Shown here: positions 25,601 through 37,600 of the stretch, in pieces
How the letters are laid out: each line of letters begins with the position of its first letter
Numbering within the stretch: position 1 is the stretch's first letter
NCBI GenBank assembly: GCA_001662425.1
Contig: BDDC01000004.1
Coordinates: forward strand, 1-64,000
Reading direction: 5' to 3'
From: Chlamydomonas sphaeroides
Taxonomy: Eukaryota; Chlorophyta; Chlorophyceae; Chlamydomonadales; Chlamydomonadaceae
DNA: 64,000 nucleotides
The notes under the pieces: model-generated
What the model saw: the letters and a program-made list of their open reading frames with translations, nothing else
What the model was told of the DNA's origin: nothing
Databases searched by the model: none
Translations under genes and position numbers: made by a program

Positions 25601-28600
25601 AGGTGCACGTCTCTCGGCATAGTAATAGCAGGAATAGAGATGCCAGGAGTTGAATGCTCATCAACATTATCGCACCCCACCGCACGCACGCAGGCTGGTC
25701 ACGACTGTGACCGATGGCGACGACATGGGCATCACCAACCTTGTCATGGTCTGCAAGTAAGGCACACACATGACGTAGACCTGGACCGCCAGCATGCAGC
25801 GAGAAGCAGTCCTGATTGCTTGTTGTACCACCACACATACAGCACATCGGCATACTTCGACATACCCGTCCAATCCGACTTTTTGAACACGTAGGGACGG
25901 CGCTCGTGCGACTGCCGGCAGCACCGCCGCCTACACCTATGGCGCAGTGCTAGGTTACACGAGGTGCCAGGAGGGCTTCTTTGTGTGCGGCTTTGTGGCC
26001 CGCACCCAAACAAACTCGCCAGGCAACGCAACAATCGATGTGAGCCATGGTTGTGCAGCCATAATTGTAAACGCTGATAGATGGATTAAATAAACATTCG
26101 GGCATGGATACCTCTGTCAATGGAGATAAGCGCACACATGTACCGGATCGTCCCAAAACCTACCACCAGCGAAGCTGTTCGCGGTCTGGACGATCGGATG
26201 TATGTTGCTGCTGCATACTGGCCCTCGCTTCATCGGGCCCAACCGTCACCTCGCAGGACACGGGCATCAATCAACTTACGATGATATGCTGCAACAGCGG
26301 GGCTTCCAACCTGGCTCGCCGCACTGGTGTGGCCGCCTACGCATCCAGCACCTACAGCAATCCCGCCAACACCACATACTTTCCAGCTCTGGCCATAGAC
26401 GGGATCACGCCGCAGACTGGCGCCACCAATATGTTCCATTCATTAAGCGAGGGAAGCGGAGATGCCGGTGAGCACGCCAGCTTGATACTGAGCTTGCATG
26501 TATGCCGCTTGACCAAGCGCCGGAAACATGTCGTGTCACAGCACGCATGCGTTTGCGGGCGTGCCGAAACTACTTACACACAAACCGTATCGTACACTAA
26601 GCATGGCTTCGCAGTTACATACGATATTGATATATTGCCCGACACCGCAGGTGCATGGCTGAGCATTGACCTCGGCGCCGTCTTCCTCATCACTGGCTTC
26701 ACACTTTGGAACCGCGTGGACTGCTGCACCAGTAGACTGAACAGCGCGCAGGTAGGCATCGGCTCATACGACTGCTGTCACCAGCCGTCGCTCCAGTCTG
26801 GCGTTGCTTTTGCCGACCGCTGGCGGCGATTGATATGATGATCTGTACCGCGCGCTCCTGTGCGTTGCTGTTGTTTGCTCTCTGATTGCATACTGTGTGC
26901 GCAGCTGCGTGTGGGAAATGTGAGCATCACAATGGCCAACCAGACCTCTCTCTTGTCGGGAAACACATTGGCCTGGGAGATGAGCGGCGCGCTTGATGCC
27001 GGTGTCACCTTCATCAACGAGACTCTGGAAATACCTGTCGTAAGCATCTCGCTGTTTGTTTGTACTGGTGCTATTGGTGCTATTGCCCCACATGGCGTCA
27101 TGATCATGGGGCAGCCGTCGCATTGTTACTGCATTGCCAGCGCTGTTCTATGGGTGATTCCTAATCTACCCAATCTGCTTGTCGTGCCTGCCTGCACAGG
27201 TCGGCAGATGGTAGGTAACAGTCGCGCTGCTCCCGATTCAGCAGATGTGCTGACGTAGTAGCAACAAAACCTCGTTGTAAGACTGTGTGTTTGCATCGTT
27301 GCGTAGGGTCACGATTCAGAACCGACCGCCGGCAACCGTCAGCTCAACAGAACGCCAACTGCAAGTAAGTAGTCCTACGCCACGCGCTGCAAGAAGGGCC
27401 GCGCGCATAGTCTATTGCTATCTTGAGGCGAGACACTGTGCACGCGCTGCCTGAAAATGAGTAGGATGCTGGAAACGCAATCCTGCCTTGCTCATGTTAC
27501 CGCACATACAGGTTGCCGAGCTGTCCATATTCGGGGCGACCGTGGGTACGTTGCTCTCTGCGCCGCGCTGCTGCAGACTGCCCTGGGGCCTCGCTCTGCA
27601 GCTGCAGCTGCTGTATCTATATTTGGGCCGGCATCCCGCGTCGAGATTGTATATGTGCACCTCGCCGCCGCCACAGCCACAAAAGTTTATCGACATTTGT
27701 TGGCCATTGAGAACGTTGCGCAATGCTTGTGTTTCGCGGTGTTTCTTTGCAGGGAGCGCCGTCGCAGAGATGGAGAACTGCGGCGAGATGGAGGTGCTCG
27801 TGCGGCCCTTCAACGCACCCGCTTCCCTGGTGTGGCAGCGGCGGCCGTGCAGCACGACCACAGCCTTTACGGCCCTCAGCAGACCACTATGCAAGCGTGA
27901 GTTTTGTTGTTTCACCGTGTAGCCGCATTCGTCGGACAGCCTTGCTTACCTGTACAAGCTCCGTCCTATGGCTACGCCACATACACGCACGCACGCGCAG
28001 GGACCGTGCTCGAGAGCAGCTCAGGCGCCGCCACGACTTCTGCTGGCAGCTCTGCCCTCACCGCCACCGCGCCCATGGAAACGAGCATGGCCCGATCCCT
28101 GCAACCGGTGGCTTCAACGCCTAGCGGTGACGGCGACGAATACCTGGTCTTTGACATTCCCTCGCCCTGGTCAGCGGCGGCTTCGTTCTGCCAGGTCAGG
28201 CGTGCTATGCTTACCGCTAACCAGAGCTCGGGGGCAGCAGAGATCGATGTTTTATTTGACACAAAATCCCCCGCTTTCGGACCCACCATTCCGCGCCTCA
28301 CCATCAGGCGCACGGCGGCCAGCTTGCCGTGATCCAGTCCGCGGAGCAGCAGGCGGTGGTTCACCAGATGGTGGCTCGCTGGCTCTCGCCCAGGTTCAGC
28401 CGCGATGTAGCCCTGTGGTTTGGTGCGCGCAAGTCATACCTGGAGACCGGCGGCACCTGGGTGTGGCCTCACGGCGATGCGCTGGTCTACTCGGCCTTCC
28501 CCAACAGCGCGGTGCAAGCCAGCATGTCCGTGGCGTGTGGCACGCTCGTGTTTGCTTTCCAGCGCCCGGCCCTTCTTGGTGCTAGTGCGTATCCGATTGC

Positions 28601-31600
28601 TCCTCTGTGGCAAGCAGAGCAGTGCACCGAATGGTGCGTGACGTCTTCATCAGGCATACTCTTTGAACTTTACATTATACTCACCAGCTTTGAGGCTTCA
28701 CCTTCAGTATGCCCTGATTTCGTGGTGCGCAGGTCCCTGCCCTTTGTGTGCAGCCGTTCGCTGTCTGCCCGGCCGCCTCCCGCGCTCTCGGCTGTGGCCG
28801 CTGCCTCGGTTACTCTTGGAAAGACCATGGTCTGGCTGGAGGCTCAGGACATGACATGGCGGGCCGCTGTTGACATTTGTGGAAAGCAGGTGAGGACGCC
28901 ATCACAGCAACCCCACGCACGCAGCCCCCAAACCCAGCTCGGTCTTGCACCAGCAGGCAGGTTTATAAAGCACTGGTCATCGCTTAATCCCACCGCAGGG
29001 TGGCTATCTGGCATCGCCTGCCTTAGCCTCGGATGCGGTAACCATCGCAGCCATGGTCCGAGAGTGGAGCGCCGGGCCGCGTCTGCCAATGGTACCGGTG
29101 TGGGTGTCGGCCAACGACCAGGCCGTTGAAGGCGCCTGGGTGTGGGGCGACGGCAGCGCTGTCGACTCCAACGCACGCTGGGGCGCGGGCCAGCCAACCG
29201 CCTCCACGTCACTCAACTGCGGCCTGTGGTCGGTGCCAACCGCTCCTGACACCCGTTACACTGGCTCCTGGAGTGCTGAGGATTGCGGGCGGCTTGCGTT
29301 TGCGCTGTGCATGAAGAGTAAGCGTGGTCATGCGCGAGTGGCGCCAGCACACCACATGATTTAAACATATGTGCTGCTGATCGATCTGCACACTCGCTAG
29401 TGTACTCGCTTCCCCCCAATCGCGCTTCATAATTGCAGACCTGCAGCCTCTGAAATGCGTCGAGGGCGGCACCATTGTGCCTATTCCCGCCGATGACGAT
29501 ATAGAAACAGGCGCCTACGACCTGCCTTGCCCACCCGGGACTGTGATGACTGGTGAGAGCCGAGGGCCGGCGGGCATGGGGTCAACATAGGAAAGGCGAG
29601 TGTATGTGGCCCCCCCATGTGCTGAGCTGCCTGCTGTCGCCCCCATGGCCTCAGGCATTACCGGCTCCAATCCTCGACTTGACTTTGCCGCTGGGGCTCA
29701 GCCCATCACTGTATCCGCAATCTGTGGCAACCCGTCATCGGCATTCGGCCAGCGCACTTCGGGTGCCGGCGGTACGCCTGTATGGGATGAAACTGATGTC
29801 TTATTACGTGCTTTTGTTTCATCATACACAGTGCATTGCAAATGGCTCCGCCTGCGCATGGCCGCCCCTCCCTCAGGCGAAGCGGTCGTCTGTCGGGCCA
29901 ACTGGTCGGTGCCACGGCTCGAGGGCCGCGACATTGCAGACAGCAGCAACATCACCTCGGCAGCTGGCTGCGCAAAGGCTTGCTCAGCGGGGCCCGCCGG
30001 TTTAGGCGCATACCGCCTGCCACAGCTTGCGGTGGGTGTGTGGCCGGTGCTTATGAGTCAGGCAGTTTGCAGCCTTGGTCTGCGTGCTCGCCTACGCACC
30101 TAACCCCACCATACCTGGCCTCCCCGTCAGGTTTACTACAGGAGCGGCGCCTGCCGCTGCGCAACGTCGCTATGGGGTTCAAGCCTGGATGTGCAGGTGC
30201 GTGGGTCTCATTTGAGTGTGCGAGTGTTGCTTGGTCGCATGTATGCATGCTGCTGCTGCTGCTGCTGCTGCTGCACCTACCCATGCTTTGTCCGCCACGG
30301 CCGCGTGCACGCAGGCCATGCAGAGCACCGCTGGCACCTCTGGATACGTTTTTAGCTACGGCCAAGAAGACGCGGTAGCCCACCTTTGCAGTGCCGAGCG
30401 GGACTTGGTTCTGCCAGGCTTTTCTGCGCCGACCCAGTTCTCAATCGGTGCGCGAGTAGTGTTAGGCACGTGCAGACCGCGCGCACGTCACGTCACTTAC
30501 TTGGTGGCCTATACGTATCTCAATGACCCCTTGATTCACCCATCGCTGCTCCCGCAGACTTCTCCGACCTGACTTGGTCTCCTCGTGAGTCGCAGCGCGC
30601 ACGGCTGTGATGCCTCCAACACATGATTGGAAACATGCAACAATCAAGCAATGACGCATGCATTTTTGCGCACACAGGGCTGACGGCCCTGGTGGGCGAC
30701 ACCAAGTATAGGCTGTTTGTCAACCCTGCCACCTGGGAGACGGCCCGCCGTGTGTGCACACTGTACGGCGGCCAGTGAGTGGACCTTGCTGCCAGCTTGG
30801 CATTTGCCGTCGTGACAGCATGCATGGCGCAGCCGCTCGCTATCACCCGGTTTGCAAGCATCGCATTCATACACGACTATCCCGGTCTTGTGTCGATCCT
30901 ACACTGCTGCTCGTCCCGCCCCGCTTCCTCACCAGCCTGGCGGTGTTCTCTGGGCCCCAAGACATTGCTGACCTGACGTCGCTGCTGCGAGCCAACCTGC
31001 CGCTGTCGTCCGTGGGGTCACCACCGCTAATGTGGGTCGGCATGTTCCTGGCGCAGGCGAAGGTGTACAGGTGAGCGAGGGCGGGAGCACCGTCGACTGG
31101 GTGGCAGCGCTTGGTTGCATGAGAGCACGCAGGCAGGACGTTCGTTAATGTGGTGGTCGTGTGCCTCCGTCCTTGTTCTTATCATCACAGGTGGCTTGAC
31201 GGCACCCGTGTTCGTGGAGGTGTGTCGTGGTAGCTGGCGTCGTGCCGTACTGCAGATAGAGTGATGTGCCATGCCACACTCAACTTTAAAATGACTTGCA
31301 GATGTTGGCATGATCGAGGACTACATGTACCACCCCACTCGCTGCGGAGTGCTCGAGGTGAGGCACATGGTGGTGTACCACACGCAAACGAGCTGACTGC
31401 GGCAAGATGGCAGTATGGACTGATGCGGCTCCCTCGTTGCATGTGGCATGCACCAGGCCGCAAACTCGACAATTCATGTTGCCAGCTGCAAGGTGTGATG
31501 CGGTGGCGACCCTCGGAATGCGGCCCGACGCACTCCCCATTCGAACTTACTTGCAAGCTCCCTGAACTACTGTGTCCTCGGGGGCCTGACTGTTTATCTC

Positions 31601-34600
31601 AAATACCAGGACGCGCGTCCCTTCGTCTGTGAGACCAGTTCAACAATAGATGACAGCCTGGCAGGTGATCATGGGTGTCACTGGTTTGGGGCAATGCAGC
31701 AATGGCCACACCGTCTTGTTATGGACTCGAAGAACGGACCAGCCCTGCCTCCCATGCCGATCTGCCCTCCCAGACCTGACCCCCGGCGAAAGCTATGACC
31801 TGAGCAACGTCACCTCGCCCGCGGGCCTGGGCTCGTGGCAGGTCACACTGTTCGGGGCTCACCGCGTGTCCTGGTATGCGGCGCAGCGCATTTGCAAGTA
31901 CAAGGTGGGTAGGCCTGCCAGGCGGGAGAGCATGCGAATTCGTAAGGCACATCATCACATACTTTTTGCTGCGTGACTTCGTTTTTCGTTCCATACATTG
32001 CATCCTACAGGGTCAGGACCTGCTGTGGCTTTTTGACGCTGGCGAGGAGGCCGCGGTCAAGGCCTGGCTGCAGAGCCTCAACATGACTGATGCCGTGTGG
32101 ACTGTGGGTGGAGAGCGGCGGAAGATACAATCTCACGGCACCGTGCTATGCCCCGTGTTGCTGGTCGAGCATTCTTTACCACTCCCAATGAACTTGACCC
32201 GCAGGCGCTCGTGCGGGCCCCAGGCGGGCAGCTTGCTTGGCGCACCAACTCGGTACGTTCAGGGACCCACACGCTGAGTGCTCATGTTGCTTACTTCGTT
32301 CATGGCTTGTATCAGCTCCCCTTATCTGCCGCTGGCATCATCATCACTTCACCGTGTGCTCCTGCCCCGCCCCCTGCAGGGCACCAACAGCACCTCCCTC
32401 TCCACCTGGGTCTACCCCTCCATCGCCTCAGCCACTGACAGTCTGTGCGGGGTGCTGCACCCCAGCGTTACAACCTTTCCAGCCCTCTGGCCGTGCGGGG
32501 ACTCGCGCGCCTTTGTGTGCAAGACAGGCCAGCCGTGGGGCGGGCCCCCGTCCGACAGCTCCGATGCGGGTTCCACAGCTGCCGCGCCCCCGCCGTCGCC
32601 ACCTCGGCAGCAACAGGCTCGTGCGCACCCGGCTGTGTCAGCCTCATACAGCGGATTTGACTACCATCTCTACTCCGGTACTGCAACGTGGACCGAGGTG
32701 GGCCATGACGCATGTCGTGCATGCAAATGCAATTCTGGATGGACAAGATGAAGCGGTCATTTGTCATTGGCCGTAGCCGTCCACACCGCCATTCCAGCCC
32801 ATCTCGTGCGGTTTTGATTCCCCACATGCAGGCTCGGCTGCTGTGCGAAGCCCAGGATATGCAGCTGGCGACCTTTAGCAGCAGCAAGGGTGCGTGCGTG
32901 CGTGGAGGTCACAAAACTTGCAGTACTTGTAGGCAGGAGCAGGAACAGCCTCGTGAATCAGCAAGAAGACGTTTGGTTGCCTTCGTTGCCCATGCAGAGT
33001 TTGACATTGTCAACAACCTGATGAGGTACAGTTGCTGTCCACACATGGCTGGGTCATCCGAAGTACATGGGGGAATGAGTACGCTGTGCTAGGCTGCACT
33101 GCGTGCCAATGCGGTGCTAGCGGTACCCAACAAGTAATTTACCGTTCCGGTCGCCGCCGTGTTGGGGTGTTGCTGGCAATGCACCACTGCCGTGATGCAG
33201 GCCAAGCATCCTCGCGCGGATAAGTAGCAGCAAGTTTCGTTACTGGATTGGCCTTAGCAAGACCACGGAAGGCAAGTTCAATTCAAAGGTATCCAGTTGA
33301 CGCTCTGGTTGTGTACCATACCGTGCTCGGGCTACTCGGGCGATGCATATATACAGGCGTTACGCTACTATGATATGCATGATTACATTGACGGTTAGGA
33401 TTGGAGGATGGCAGCGTGGCCAACTGATTACTGGCAGTGCATTGATGTACAGCCGTGGCGATTGATCACACCACTGCCGTGATGATTGCGACAGGGACCA
33501 CCTGGAAATGGTATTGGGTCACCGGAGTGCTTGCTGGCACTGACAAGACATTCAACAGCATTGGAGACGCATGGTGGGCTGCAGTTCAGATGTTGCATGC
33601 CTCGACACAGCAAGCTTGCTTGCTTGACCTGCTTATCAGCAATATTGCCTTTGACTGGTGCTCCATCCCGTGCTCAGGCGTCCTGGCCAGCCAGACAATG
33701 CTAAAGGGATCGAAGCTTGTGTCCAAGGCAGTCATGACCCCCTGGTGAGATTGCCTTCGATCTTGCGATTCATGTTGTGTTTTGCGCGCTTTGTTTGTGC
33801 GTACATCCGTCCTGACGTGACGGTGCTGTGCTACAGCAAGGGCGCTCCAGCAGCAGTCATGCAAGCAAGCTGCCTCCAAATGCGTGTGTTCTTGCTCCAT
33901 CAGGCAAATCCGCTTTTGGACTTCAATGCCGCATACCTGAACGTAAGGCCATATGCCAATCATGGGCCCGCTTGATTGCCGAGCTACTAATTAAACAGTT
34001 GACATATGCAATATATCCCCACCCATATCCTTCTCCTCAGGACTATACGTGTTCTAGGTAGGTCATAGGTCACAGCAGCAGCGTGTCAAACGCATGTCGG
34101 ACACTCCCTGTCATCGACATGCATTCATGCCCAACTGCCATGTTGGTTCCCCAGCAAACTAACGCACCGATCCTGCCCTGTTCACTCCGTGTTTGGCCCA
34201 CCCTCCTTCCTTAAACACCAGCCCCCTGATGTACATGTGCAAGGGCGACACCTTCACGACAGCTGCCGCTCCTGTCGCCTCGGGCGGCCTGTCGGGCTAT
34301 GTGGTGAGTAAACCACATGCAGGCTCGCTCATAGGCCGGGCGAGCACGCATATGCATGTACATGCGAGTTGGTCATCATGCGCATCCAAGCACCGGCGTC
34401 AATTGCCAGCGCCTGTCGCGGGTAGCATTCGAAGGTGCCGGCGGGCATGTATGTGTGGACGGAGTGCAGCCGCCTGCTGGTTCGGTTGTGTGTTCCAGCA
34501 CCATTGAGCGCGTGTCTCTTGTCTCTCCGCCCCTCGTCTAGGCCCATACCACGGTGGCGGGCATCAAGTACACACTGTACGAGATTGGCCTCAACTGGAC

Positions 34601-37600
34601 CGCAGCCAGGTGGGATCCAGGCAGGAAGGCAGGGCGTGGCGGTGATGCTGCTGTATGCGTGCTGTATCGTTTTATCCTGCTATTCACGCACGAGTCCCTA
34701 TATACCTGCTTTGTTTGCTGCCCGGGCCCCCCCACATGTGCAGAGACTTCTGCACAGCGCGTCGCCAGTCGCTAGGTGCGTGGCGGCACCGTGTGCCACG
34801 CACGGACTGTGCACATCAGCAGCAGCTTGCCATGGCACCGAGCGATGCAACAGCGAGCAGCAATATCATGGTGCAAGGCATGCTGTTGTGTGCTGTAATG
34901 TGCGGCAGCGCCATGCTGATATGCTGGTGACATGCAATGATAGCCATGCATGTTAGCTATTGTGTGTCAAGGACCACGCAAAAAAGTTACAGTGTATGTC
35001 GTGATGCGACCGCCTGCTTACACGTGCACGCAGCGGATTTCACTGATGCTACCGAGTACAATGGTGCGGATGCATGGCGGAAGCAGTTGCAAACAATAAT
35101 GAACGAAGGAGGCGCCCGCCGCCACCACGTTGAATTGCTTATTACTACCGCACTTGCATGCACGACCGATAGCATGCAAGCAGCACACACCGCTGCCAGT
35201 ATGTAAGCATGCGTCTGCCTTGCCTGACATCCATGGCCTGATCCGCAGCCGTGTACAATAACCTGATCCTCACGTGGCTGTACACGCGGCCCACCTCCGA
35301 TGACCTGAGACAGGCACGTATCTGTAGGCGTACGTGTTTCCAAGAACACATGCGAAGTTCCTTGCTTGGAATGTGCCAGTTGGCAAACCACATACATGTT
35401 GCTCAACACACGTGTGCAGATATGGACGGGATACAACTCGTATCGCAACCTGTTGATGCCCGAGCGCCGGACAAACAATGCGTCAATTGTGAGTAGCGGG
35501 GTCGGTGCTGTTGAGCCGCTGAGCGGTATTCGTTGACTGTGGTGGTGCATGGAAGATGTCGATGTACCGTCTGACATGGACAAGCAATAACATACTGATG
35601 CATATATGCTTATGCACGCAGGCGGCTTTCAATGGAAGCTGGACACATGACCTGAGCTGTCCTAGGCTGTCCGTCCTGTAAGCAGCGACGTAGCCCTTGT
35701 ATGCAGCTTTGGGCTGCGGCGGGAGTCTTTTTAGTATAGCGTCTCGTGTCAGTGATGGCACGCACACACAGTGACGCTGATCTGCTTGCTGCAACACCTT
35801 TTGTCCTTCCCCGTGATGACTATCTCTACAGCCGGTAAGTGGTGTCCGCTTATCTAGCCAGCAAACAGCGTGCTATGCGTTTGTCAGCAAGCAACCGCCA
35901 GCGTTTGGCGCATGTAGATCAACAATGTAGGCTAGTGAATAATCGGGCATGGCCGGCTCGGCTCCTGCTGCTGACGATAGAGAGCCGAACGATTGAACGA
36001 TTGATGCTAACACAATAAGAATGCTCTTGTACTGGAAGGCCTCATGCATTGCTCGCCAGCCAGTTGCCAATGCTCACGCGCCCCCACGCATCATGCCGTC
36101 GTCCATCCGCCGTCCTCTGGATGCAGCGGATTCAAGCTAGCCGGAGGGTACGTGCGAAGTGTTGCACCAACACAATGAGATGACTGCTGCATACTTATTG
36201 GTTGTCTGCCTGACCCTGGACTGACACTGCTGGACTGGTTGTGGGACGTTGCCCGGGTACGTAAACCCAATGCGCCAGGTTCGGGCACATTGCGTTTTAC
36301 AGATACGAGTGCCATCGTGCCGTGATACGAGCTGGTTCGACGTGCACAGAGTTCAATACAACTGACTTCGACTCTGCGGGTGCGTTGGCGCATGCTGCTA
36401 ATGATGCGGGACGAATTTCCAGCATACAGCTAGCCCGCAGCTGCATGGATGCTAGTAGCTATATATGTGCAATGTTCGCAACGTCACTGTCAATGCTTAT
36501 GCAGCACCGCATCCCACGTTGGCCCCGCCCGCCGTGCAGACTACCGGAACATTGCCAACAGGCGAGCAGCAGGCGGCGGTACAGGCGGGGGAAAGCAAGC
36601 AACCGGACGGCCACCCATAACTTGCATGCATACCGAAGGTCGCACATACGCTTTACTTGATAGTGGCACACTCCACTCAAGCCGATGCCTATATCTCGCA
36701 GGCCCGTTCAGTGCCCGTCCAACAGCGTGTTGGAGCGCTGGCGAATTTTCGTCCCAAGCACCGGGAGGGCTGCTGTCCGCTACAGCTGCTGCCGCACTGA
36801 CCCACAGCCTCTGAACCAATGCTACTCAAGGTGTTGCTGGGGGCCGGCCCCCCCTGCGAGGACGGCTGGCCATGCGTGCATGCAATGTAGTGTATGTAGG
36901 GCGTGCGCATCAAAATCATTGCCAGTGTACTCGGATGGATGCACACCAGGGCCGCCTCACATGTCGCATGCGTACATGCTGCTCTCTCCCAATCGGCTTC
37001 GGTGCGACCCGCCGCACACCGCTCGCTGCTGTGGCGCAGGAGCACCTCGTGGCAGAGCGCCGGCACCGCAACCCAGATATCGTAAGTTTGCCGTTCGGCT
37101 TGCGCGCCTCACCCTGCTGTGCTGCTCCCTCGGCTTGCACCCGCGTGCGTGTGGCCTGCGGTTGGTCTCTATGCCAGCGCAAGGCGGGCACACACACTGT
37201 CCAGCGGCTCAGGGTCGGCCTCCACGCACAAAACAAGGGGCCGCCTGTGCGCTTGGCTGACCTCGCAGCTCCCAACATAGTAGGCATGTAGCAGTGGGGC
37301 TAGGCTTGCCGCCGCGATCGCCACTGTGCTCCCCTGCATCCCGGCCCGCAGCTTCATGGATCGCCACAACGTATCATGTGACGTGTCGGAGGTCATGCGA
37401 GGTGTGCACTGGGCAGGCAGCGGAACACATGCGGCTCGGCTGTAGCAGCGCAAGCTAGAGAGTGCACGCCCAGCGCGGGGTTCGGGATACCTGACATTGT
37501 TTAAATTTTCTCTGCACCGCAGGCTGGGTCTTCCGCTTCAACAGCACCAGCACCACCTCCCGATATGATTACGAGTGAGCCACCGGTCTATACACCTCAC

